From positions 1-64,000 of the forward strand of contig DATLZR010000167.1 in the NCBI GenBank assembly GCA_035573895.1: a stretch of DNA of 64,000 nucleotides, written 5' to 3'. Under the pieces are notes generated by a model. That model was given only the letters and a program-made list of their open reading frames with translations. It did not search any database and was not told the origin of the DNA. This stretch comes from Blastocatellia bacterium. GTDB taxonomy: Bacteria; Acidobacteriota; Blastocatellia; HR10. A program made the position numbers and the translations under genes. Numbering within the stretch: the stretch's first letter is position 1; every line of letters begins with the position of its first letter. Shown here one piece after another: positions 24,364 to 31,397 of this stretch.

Positions 24364-25565
24364 AACCAATTCCTCGCATCAAGATGACCACCGAACTGAT
24401 CGCGAAACTGCTCGATCAGGCTGCGCTGTTCAGAAGTCGTCGGTGGATCAAATGACCGCGGCTCCCGTTTTGCACCCTGCGACTGATCCTTGATCTTGAG
24501 TTTCTCCCCGCTCGGCAGAAAAGAGGATCTGAAATAGATCAAAAGCAAGGCGATTCTCCCATTCCCCAGCTTGACGAAGCGAAACAGGAGCGGCGAGGCT
24601 CGCCGGGTGAAGTTTTGTGTCTCGACCATGGCTTGCTTGCCGGGCGCCGAACGATAGCGAAATTGCAGCGGCAGCCCGAAGGCCGGCCGCTTCAATGTCG
24701 GCGGGCGACCGGCGTTCAAGTAATCGTTCAACACGGAGGGGAAATCGGGATTACGCTTATGCCGAAATTGCTGGAATTTCCTCCCCGCCTGTTCCATTGC
24801 GTCCAAGGGGGTATTCCAGGTGCTCTGAATGACCCAAATGTCTGCATGGTCTGGATGGAGGACGGGAAAGTCCACAATGCCGCTTGGTGCTTTCGTCGTA
24901 AGTGAGTTCAGTCGCGCGACGAGATCGCGGACTTTTTTCAAGCCGTTTTCCAGATGCTCTTTTAACGCTTCAGGGCTGCTGACGCGAATCAGTGTGAAGT
25001 CGGGAAGACCTTCTAAAATCCCCCGATCGTCTTTCACCTCTTTAACCTGCACATCCCCGCCGCCGCGCCGGGCGCGCGTCCCGAATCCTGCAAAAAGCGT
25101 CCAGCACCAGAGAGCGCATGCCGCGAGCTTCAGAACACTGTCAGCTTCTTTGTTGAACGAGGAAAGCTCCAGCGTGAAGGTTGTCCCGACATCGGCATAG
25201 GGACGCTCGTTTCCGCCGAGCTGTGTCGAGTAGAGGAGATAGGTCATCCCGGGATGACGAGTCTCCCTCTTTGCCCTGTCGTATCCCAGATCAAGCTCGC
25301 TGTTTTGCTTGATTCGTCCGCCGGCCCAGCGAATGTCCTTGATCCTCACGAGCACAGGGGATCCGCGCTCCTCTTTTCCGAAGACCTGACTTTCCAGTTC
25401 GTGAAGCGTGTCCGGTCGCGTGACGCCTAGCCCACCGAGCAGGGCGCGATACCAGTAGCGCAGGTGGCCTCGGATGCTCGCGGCGCGAAGCTCGACCGCG
25501 TTTTGATCATTGCCCGACAGAAACAGCGGCGTGACCGTCTCCAGCGTGACGCTTACCTTTTTCAT
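24360..25565 (-). CDS. cmr1: Cmr1 RAMP
   Basis: This is a 401-residue RAMP protein at the crRNA 3' end of the Cmr complex. It opens KKVSVTLETVTPLFLSGND and has the family motif RAASIRGHLRYWYRALLGG. The C-terminal LPLQFRYRSAPGKQ and SPLLFRFVKLGNGRIALL also fit. The ATG at 25565 lies seven bases after GGAGG; the upstream open frame has no support. A small GACTCT-N3-AGAGTC palindrome (25587-25601) and the shared cas motif lie just upstream, so cmr1 is probably the first gene of its own transcript. Confidence 0.95.
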   Translation of the reverse strand: MKKVSVTLETVTPLFLSGNDQNAVELRAASIRGHLRYWYRALLGGLGVTRPDTLHELESQVFGKEERGSPVLVRIKDIRWAGGRIKQNSELDLGYDRAKRETRHPGMTYLLYSTQLGGNERPYADVGTTFTLELSSFNKEADSVLKLAACALWCWTLFAGFGTRARRGGGDVQVKEVKDDRGILEGLPDFTLIRVSSPEALKEHLENGLKKVRDLVARLNSLTTKAPSGIVDFPVLHPDHADIWVIQSTWNTPLDAMEQAGRKFQQFRHKRNPDFPSVLNDYLNAGRPPTLKRPAFGLPLQFRYRSAPGKQAMVETQNFTRRASPLLFRFVKLGNGRIALLLIYFRSSFLPSGEKLKIKDQSQGAKREPRSFDPPTTSEQRSLIEQFRDQFGGHLDARNWL

Positions 25566-25633
25566 TTCGTCCTCCATTAGGGAACTGACTCTACCAGAGT
25601 CGGCTTCTGTTTTTCTACACCAGTAACATTGCG

Positions 25634-25658
25634 GCAACCTTGCCGGTTATTCCGGCAA
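25634..25658 (-). promoter_or_regulatory. shared cas-operon motif, site C
   Basis: In the cmr1 direction this reads TTGCCGG-N5-CCGGCAAGGTTGC (25658-25634) and continues cGCAATGTTACTG. The 13-mer is identical to sites A and B, and the continuation resembles site B. It lies about 70 bp upstream of the cmr1 ATG. Confidence 0.6.
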
Positions 25659-25784
25659 CCGAGCTATGCTAATGGCAGATTTGGGACTGCGAATGTCGGA
25701 TCGGCCACTCGGCCATCCACGATTGCCTCTCGACGATTGTAGGTCGTGCTTCAACCGATCATTCGTCCAGGAGAACGGCGCCGG

Positions 25785-25916
25785 TCACCTTCCTTCGGAC
25801 TCGCTTCCAGGAGCTTTGATCTCAACCTTTCCCAATCCGAAGGTGGTTCCTGTGCCGACGTGCAGCAACTCGCCGAGAATAAGAAGCGGAAGGACCCTCG
25901 CTTGATTCAGCTTTAT
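25785..25916 (-). pseudogene. remnant of a second cas6 3' end
   Basis: Bases 25818-25889 are identical over all 72 positions to 26673-26744 inside cas6. In frame they encode LPLLILGELLHVGTGTTFGL followed by GKVEI, the conserved C-terminal Gly-rich loop of Cas6. The frame then runs 10 unrelated codons to a TGA at 25785-25787. Upstream the similarity stops a few codons past 25889. This is a tail fragment only, lying between the nucleotidyltransferase and cmr1. Confidence 0.8.
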
Positions 25917-26581
25917 TCGTCAGTACGTGATCCCGCCTCCGGCTGCTGGTCGCGCATGAGTTCGGCTTGACGGACTGCCTCCCACAACTCCAGGTACTTC
26001 GCCCTGACATACGGATCCAGCTTTTGCGCAAACTCAGCGTCAAGCCCTCGTATCTTGATCAACTCCTGCACCTCGGCCAGATCGCGGAGCCGATCTGGTG
26101 CCGTCATGCCGGAAGCCAGTTTCAGCTCGATGAGTTTCTCCAGGGTGACGATCCGTATGCCACCGATCTGAACGGAAGCTTCACTGGGCCGAGGGAAAGA
26201 GACGGGCTTGGGCTTGCCATCTCCAGGAAATTCTCCTGCGGTGATGATCTTAATACGAACTCCCTCCGCCGTGCGAATCCTCTTCCTGGCGCCGGGAAAC
26301 TGCGGCACATATCCCCGGCCAATCAGTTCACGGTGAAAGGTCTCCAGGTCTTCCGGGGTGATAACGAGATCAATATCCTCGGTAAAACGCCGATATCCAT
26401 GGGCTATGAGGGCGACTGCTCCGATGATCATGTATTCAATGCCGTGTTGATCGAGGTCGGCCGCCAGCCTCGAGAGCGTTTGATTCAACGTTCCCTGTCC
26501 CATAAAAAGTCGCAGCCCCTCATGGTAGATTTCCGCAAGCCGCGGGCCGGGCAAAGGTGAAGCAGTCACTTCTCGCTCCAT
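25913..26581 (-). CDS. nucleotidyltransferase of the AbiEii/MNT-like superfamily
   Basis: This is a 222-residue protein with the polymerase-beta-type nucleotidyltransferase core: YMIIGAVALIAHGYRRFTED followed by IDLVI, where D-I-D supplies the two metal-binding acids. VTLEKLIELKLASGMT and RLRDLAEVQELIK in the second half are typical of this group. Relatives act as toxins or antitoxins by transferring nucleotides to tRNA or protein; some are of unknown role. It lies between cas6 and cmr1 and is flanked by the 72-bp direct repeat, which suggests it was inserted after cas6. No separate antitoxin gene is visible beside it. Confidence 0.8.
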   Translation of the reverse strand: MEREVTASPLPGPRLAEIYHEGLRLFMGQGTLNQTLSRLAADLDQHGIEYMIIGAVALIAHGYRRFTEDIDLVITPEDLETFHRELIGRGYVPQFPGARKRIRTAEGVRIKIITAGEFPGDGKPKPVSFPRPSEASVQIGGIRIVTLEKLIELKLASGMTAPDRLRDLAEVQELIKIRGLDAEFAQKLDPYVRAKYLELWEAVRQAELMRDQQPEAGSRTDE

Positions 26582-26642
26582 GATCGCAACTTTACTCCGA
26601 TAGAAGCTGACCAGTCAAGCTGCGCACGATTCGCACTCTGAA

Positions 26643-27713
26643 TCAAAACGCCCCGCACCAATCGGCGTAGCGGATCTCAACCTTTCCCAATCCGAAGGTG
26701 GTTCCTGTGCCGACGTGCAGCAACTCGCCGAGAATAAGAAGCGGGAGGAACTGCGTGACGTCCGCCGCATTCGCGAAGCCGTATTCGACCTCGCCGACCA
26801 GGCCTCCCAGCCGCATCTTCGTCCGCTGCCGGTGCGAATACCGCTCCCAGTCCAGCCAGCGCAGGGCGCTACTCACTGTCATCACCGATTTCGCCCGCGC
26901 GATCAGCGCCCGATGATCAAGCGACAATTCGCCCTCGCCGTGAACGAGCACTAAGTGCCAGAGACGACGGAGCAGACTCCGAATGAGCAGCTCAAAGCTG
27001 ATGTGATCCTGCAGGTCCTTCTGCACGCGCAAACGCATGGGCGTCAGGAAAGCAAGACACAGAGTCGAGGATGGGGGATTTGTTTCAGATTGTTGGCGCG
27101 CGGTTCGGGCATCCGGACCGGGGGCGCAGGACAGATTCGAGACTTTGAGATGCGAGATTTGAGATTGTCGGTGGGCGATCCACTCATCAGCGCTCACGCC
27201 GAACGATCCCGATTTCAGGCGCTGACTCGCGCCGTCGTAAATCACCTGATCTTCACCCTCAGGCGGCCGCCAGACAACCGACTCCAATAGGAATTGGCCC
27301 CGACGCTGGCCCAATCCCCTGTGCCCCGCCTGGGCAATGGCAAAGATCACATAGGGCAAGTAATCAATTGCTCGCCCGATGAGCGTCAGGCCAAACGTGA
27401 GCCGCTCGCCCGGCTCATACATTTGATTTTCTTCGAGCGGTGCCTCCAGCACGTAGGGGTGCGGCGCATACTTCTGTCTGCGAAAAGCGGCGACGCCCTC
27501 CGGCGGCAGCGTTTCAAACAGATGGGTGTAGATGCAGCTCGGGCGCACCAGGCAGATGTCGCAGTTGAGATCGCGGCGGATGCAGACGGCGCATTTCAGG
27601 GCATTGCCAAAAGCTCCCCGTAGCGTCGAACCTTTGAAGCGCGGCAGCCGCGCTTCGGTCTCCGCCCGCAGTGTGAAACGGAACCGTCCGAGTCGAAGGG
27701 GTATGACGCACAC
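26643..27713 (-). CDS. cas6: CRISPR pre-crRNA endoribonuclease Cas6
   Basis: This is a 356-residue RAMP endonuclease that cuts repeat RNA. The C terminus has the defining glycine-rich loop in LLHVGTGTTFGLGKVEIRYA. The N-terminal part has FKGSTLRGAFGNALK and a Cys cluster (CAVCIRRDLNCDIC), seen in this PF10040-type group. There is one cas6 for two effector modules and one visible array, so it probably serves both complexes. The start is GTG at 27713; a 51-codon frame ends 6 bp upstream. A consensus-like promoter with an operator-like palindrome lies about 205 bp upstream. A region between residues 185 and 225 looks like a flexible insertion. Confidence 0.93.
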   Translation of the reverse strand: MCVIPLRLGRFRFTLRAETEARLPRFKGSTLRGAFGNALKCAVCIRRDLNCDICLVRPSCIYTHLFETLPPEGVAAFRRQKYAPHPYVLEAPLEENQMYEPGERLTFGLTLIGRAIDYLPYVIFAIAQAGHRGLGQRRGQFLLESVVWRPPEGEDQVIYDGASQRLKSGSFGVSADEWIAHRQSQISHLKVSNLSCAPGPDARTARQQSETNPPSSTLCLAFLTPMRLRVQKDLQDHISFELLIRSLLRRLWHLVLVHGEGELSLDHRALIARAKSVMTVSSALRWLDWERYSHRQRTKMRLGGLVGEVEYGFANAADVTQFLPLLILGELLHVGTGTTFGLGKVEIRYADWCGAF

Positions 27714-27719
27714 TGCCCG

Positions 27720-27875
27720 TCAAGCTCCCTGTCGGAAAAGGCGTGCCCGCCCCGGGAAAACACCACGGAGCCACAGGTTCACACCGGACTCATCACATAT
27801 GGAGAAAGGCTCTCGAAACATCCCCAACGACACAAAGGGATCACCCATCGCTTCCGGGCGACATCCATGCTCCAT
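27720..27875 (-). CDS. possible small leader ORF before cas6
   Basis: A 51-codon frame starts at an ATG eight bases after GGAGGG and ends 6 bp before the cas6 GTG. It lies just downstream of the predicted start of transcription, so its position is that of a first operon gene. The product (starts MEHGCRPEAMGDPF, ends RLFRQGA) has no recognised family. It could be a small protein, a translated leader, or chance. Confidence 0.35.
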   Translation of the reverse strand: MEHGCRPEAMGDPFVSLGMFREPFSICDESGVNLWLRGVFPGRARLFRQGA

Positions 27876-27898
27876 GGATTTATCCCTCCGAACCCACC

Positions 27899-27920
27899 AC
27901 CGTAACCATTCGGTTACGGT
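27899..27920. promoter_or_regulatory. palindromic operator candidate at the cas6 promoter
   Basis: ACCGTAACC and GGTTACGGT form a perfect 9-4-9 inverted repeat. It spans about -2 to +20 of the predicted cas6 transcript, a position where a bound repressor would block initiation. Size and symmetry fit a dimeric helix-turn-helix regulator. Confidence 0.6.
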
Positions 27921-27924
27921 CAGG

Positions 27925-27953
27925 AGCATACTGATCCGCCTCGATTGTGTCAA
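27925..27953 (-). promoter_or_regulatory. putative cas6 operon promoter
   Basis: On the minus strand TTGACA (27953-27948) is followed after exactly 17 nt by TATGCT (27930-27925). This is the best sigma-70-like promoter I see in the window. Transcription would start near 27918, inside the palindrome. Confidence 0.6.
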
Positions 27954-28063
27954 GCACCTTTTTCCTGCGTCCTCTCCCTTGAAGCCGTTACGGGTGTGCT
28001 CGACTGGGGGCGACGTTTGATGCTCCCTCGAAGGGATGAACATCCGGACTGAGTGCCATTTTC

Positions 28064-28092
28064 TTGACTTCCGGTGGATCGAACCATAGAAT
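28064..28092 (+). promoter_or_regulatory. putative promoter of the Asp-box exoprotein gene
   Basis: TTGACT (28064-28069), a 17-nt spacer and TAGAAT (28087-28092) precede the ATG at 28134. It is divergent from the cas6 promoter, with about 110 bp between the two -35 boxes. Confidence 0.5.
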
Positions 28093-28133
28093 CGCGTCCT
28101 CGTGATGAAATATCTCACCGGTGGGAGGCGACG

Positions 28134-31100
28134 ATGCACCGACGACGGTGTTTTTCCCTGATGATTTTCGCCTGGTTTCTCGTTCAGTCGAGTCTGGTAA
28201 TGGTTTTCCCTGGACAGATGGACACAGAAGACGAACCCGATGGAGGTCGCCTTCTTCTGAGGGCGGACGAGCGCCGCGGGCTTGGCGGCATCATCGAACC
28301 GGAGCTACAGTCCGGCTACAAGAATCCCGATGATCGGTGGCTGCTGCAGTCGCCGGCGTTTGAGAAGTTGTCGAGCGCCGCGCGGACGTACCTGTTGCGC
28401 AAGTACGGGCTTCTTCGGAAGGGGCTCGGTCTGGGGCAGCACACCCGTACTATGTCGGCGGCCACGGCTCAACTCGCCCCGGAAGGAGAAATTTTTCTCA
28501 CGGGCCGGAGCACACGCCTACAAAGCGAGACCTCTGCCGCTGCGTTCGGTCCGCGCCTCATCGTTGGCTATAACGATGGCGCCGGGACGAACGATTCGCT
28601 CACGAGCTATAGCTACTCGCACGACAATGGTGTTACCTGGCAGAATGGAGTGTTGCCACCCTATCCGAGCGGAGGAGCGAATTTGGGCGATCCCGTCGTT
28701 GCCGCAGGACCCAACGGAGAGTTTTACTTCAGCACGCTGGCGACGAATTCGCTCGGATATTCGACGGTGGGCGTCGCCCGATCTGACGATGGTGGACGAA
28801 GCTGGTTGCCGCTCATCAACGCCAGTACGACGGCAGTCAACAGCGTGGATTTTCAGGATAAGCCGTGGTTAGCCGTAGATGCTACGACGAGCCCTTTTCG
28901 CGGAAACGTCTATGTGAGCTGGACGGTCGTTCAGGGGCCGGAAAACGTCCCTCCCAACGGACAGAGTTTCATCGCCTTTGCCCGCTCGACCGATGGCGGG
29001 CGAACCTGGTCGGCACCACGCGCCCTGTCCCGGCGAGATCGTACATTTCTCGTGGGGTTCTCTACCATTGCCGTGGGTCCCGCGGGCGAAGTGTACGTGG
29101 CCTGGTTTGATGCTCATTCACCCGGTGCAGCCTTTGTCGTGGCGAAATCTACGGATGGAGGAGAAACCTTCTCCCGACCGGTCGTTGCCCTTCGGTCGCC
29201 TCGTATTACGGAATCGCTTCTTAACGGAACGTTTGACGCGGGGCTCCAAGCCAGCCTGGCCGTTGATACCAGCGGAGGTCCCCATCATGGAACCGTGTAC
29301 ATGGCCGTCCACCTGGCTCCCGAAGAGTCGGATCGAGGGGTGCTCGATGTTTATTTGCTTCGCTCCACTGATGGGGGAACAACCTGGAGCCCGCCTGTTC
29401 GAGTCAACGATGATCAGACACCAACCGACCAGTGGCAACCCTCGGTGGTCGTTGCCTCGGACGGGACGGTCGGCGTCGCCTGGTATGACCGGCGAAACGA
29501 TCCGGTGAATAACGCCCTGATTGATGTGTACCTGGCGACCTCGCGCGATGGCGGGCAGACGTTCTCGACCAACCGTCGGGTGACGACCGGCAACTGGCTG
29601 GTTGTGCCCACGCCGCTCGCGTTTCGTCCGGGCTACCACGGTGATTACAACCAGATCGCGGTCAACGGCACGCACTTCATCGTCACCTGGGGAGATGAAC
29701 GACGGGGCAATCCCGACGTAGTGGCGGCTCTCGTTCCCCTTTCCGACCCTCGCCCGGTGATTGATTTCGTTCTCTCCAGTCAAACAACCTATCGGGCAAT
29801 TCTCGCTGGAGGATCGGCCGATTTCACGCTGCGCCTTTCGGCCGTTGGAGGATTTTTCGGTCCTATCGCTCTGAGGGCATTGCCGGAGATTTCCGGCGTG
29901 AGCTTTGAATTCTCGCGCATCACGGCGCTGCCCGGTCAGCAGGTCACCGTGCGCGTGCGCACCCGTCAAGACGCGAAGCCGGGCTTTTATTCGGTCACGG
30001 TGATCGGCAGTAACGGCGTCGTCGAGCGCACGACGCAGATTCGCTTCAGCGTCCATCGAGACCTGGCGGAGGTCCCCACGCCCATTTCTCCCTTGCTTCC
30101 TCCGATTGTGAATGATCTCGACGACACGAGCTTTACCATTGCAACAACGACGGACGCCGAAGGAACGATCCACGCTGTCTGGGAGGCGCTCAACCCGATC
30201 ACCCTCAATCGCGAGCTTTTTTATTCGCGGGCAGCAGCCGGCACGCTGGCCTTTTCGCCGCCGATCAATCTCATCAATCGGCCCGACCTCGACGCGGGAA
30301 GCCCAGTCATCGGCGTGGATGCATCGGGTCACGTTATTGTGGCGTATCTGCGCACCGATGCGACCAATTTCCGCGACGTACGACAGGATGTCGCCCTTTC
30401 GATCTCCACTGATGGCGGGAGGACATTCGGCGATCCCATCAACGTCACCCGATTGGCAACGCGCTTTCGGGCCATCGAAGTCGCCATGGCCGTCGAGCCG
30501 GGCGGGGCGATCAATCTGGCCTGGACCCTCTTTGACCTCTCCACGGGGTTCGAGGACGTCTTCTTCGCTCGCTCGACTGATGGGGGACGACGGTTCTCGA
30601 CGCCCCGCAACCTCTCCAACACCAACAGCTCGGTGGATTTTGCATTCCGCCCGGCCGTTGCGGTTGATCCGGCGGGAGTGCTCGCCGTGAGCTTCACCCG
30701 CGTGGCTGGAGCGACCCCTCTGCGAAATGTCTTTTTCACCCGTTCGACCGACAGTGGAGCGACGTTCTCTCCCCCGGTTAATGTCACCCGCGTTGCATCA
30801 TCCCGGATCGCTCCGGCCTGGGTGGTGCCGCCGTCGCTCTTCATAGATGCCGAGGGCAACATCGTGATGGTTTACACCGTGTTCGATCAAACGCGGGGGG
30901 AGCAAGAGGTTCACTTCACACGGTCGTCGAACAACGGGCGTTCGTTCTCCACCCCATTTGTCATTTCGCGCTCCGGGGATGTAGGCGGCACAGCGCTCTT
31001 GCCAGTGGTGAAAGCAGTGGGTTCAACGATCTTCGCCCTCTGGCAGGAGACCAAGACCGGCGACGAAGAAATCTTTTTCACCGTCTCGACCGATGGAGGA

Positions 31101-31256
31101 CAGACTTTCGCCGAACCGGCCAACCTGTCGTCGAGTGTCGGACAATCCGTCAGCCCGGCGATGACCGTTGATTCACGCGGTCGAGTGCTCGCATTCTGGC
31201 GAGACGATGTCGCCGGGGCCACGCAGATTTTTGTTGCTGCCGTGGAGGTGCCGTGA
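28134..31256 (+). CDS. secreted Asp-box (BNR) repeat protein, sialidase-like
   Basis: This is a 1040-residue exported protein with a signal peptide (MHRRRCFSLMIFAWFLVQSS). It contains many Asp-box motifs of the form S-x-DGG-x-TW/F, for example SDDGGRSWLP, STDGGRTWSA, STDGGTTWSP and STDGGQTFAE. They group into two six-bladed-propeller-like regions (about 130-560 and 690-1040) separated by a beta-sandwich-like linker (about 560-690). Sialidases use this fold, but the catalytic Arg triad and Tyr/Glu pair cannot be identified here, so a glycan-binding or non-sialidase role is possible. The start follows GGGAGGCGACG. Confidence 0.85.
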   Translation: MHRRRCFSLMIFAWFLVQSSLVMVFPGQMDTEDEPDGGRLLLRADERRGLGGIIEPELQSGYKNPDDRWLLQSPAFEKLSSAARTYLLRKYGLLRKGLGLGQHTRTMSAATAQLAPEGEIFLTGRSTRLQSETSAAAFGPRLIVGYNDGAGTNDSLTSYSYSHDNGVTWQNGVLPPYPSGGANLGDPVVAAGPNGEFYFSTLATNSLGYSTVGVARSDDGGRSWLPLINASTTAVNSVDFQDKPWLAVDATTSPFRGNVYVSWTVVQGPENVPPNGQSFIAFARSTDGGRTWSAPRALSRRDRTFLVGFSTIAVGPAGEVYVAWFDAHSPGAAFVVAKSTDGGETFSRPVVALRSPRITESLLNGTFDAGLQASLAVDTSGGPHHGTVYMAVHLAPEESDRGVLDVYLLRSTDGGTTWSPPVRVNDDQTPTDQWQPSVVVASDGTVGVAWYDRRNDPVNNALIDVYLATSRDGGQTFSTNRRVTTGNWLVVPTPLAFRPGYHGDYNQIAVNGTHFIVTWGDERRGNPDVVAALVPLSDPRPVIDFVLSSQTTYRAILAGGSADFTLRLSAVGGFFGPIALRALPEISGVSFEFSRITALPGQQVTVRVRTRQDAKPGFYSVTVIGSNGVVERTTQIRFSVHRDLAEVPTPISPLLPPIVNDLDDTSFTIATTTDAEGTIHAVWEALNPITLNRELFYSRAAAGTLAFSPPINLINRPDLDAGSPVIGVDASGHVIVAYLRTDATNFRDVRQDVALSISTDGGRTFGDPINVTRLATRFRAIEVAMAVEPGGAINLAWTLFDLSTGFEDVFFARSTDGGRRFSTPRNLSNTNSSVDFAFRPAVAVDPAGVLAVSFTRVAGATPLRNVFFTRSTDSGATFSPPVNVTRVASSRIAPAWVVPPSLFIDAEGNIVMVYTVFDQTRGEQEVHFTRSSNNGRSFSTPFVISRSGDVGGTALLPVVKAVGSTIFALWQETKTGDEEIFFTVSTDGGQTFAEPANLSSSVGQSVSPAMTVDSRGRVLAFWRDDVAGATQIFVAAVEVP

Positions 31257-31397
31257 GGGTTTACGCCGGGATTGATATAGACCCGTCAGAGCGGTCAACG
31301 ACCTCTCCCTTTCGCATCCCGGCCGAAAAATCGCTATTGGAGGATGGGAGTTCCCCTGACCACCGCCGAAGAAAGCGGGCACTCCCGTCCCGCTCGA

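Noticed and set aside
27720-28139. Full 139-codon minus frame upstream of cas6
   Set aside because: It would run across the cas6 promoter and operator. Only the last 51 codons, after the predicted transcript start, are retained as a candidate.
29118-30332. 404-codon minus-strand frame
   Set aside because: It is antisense to the Asp-box gene, with no ribosome binding site or recognisable domain.
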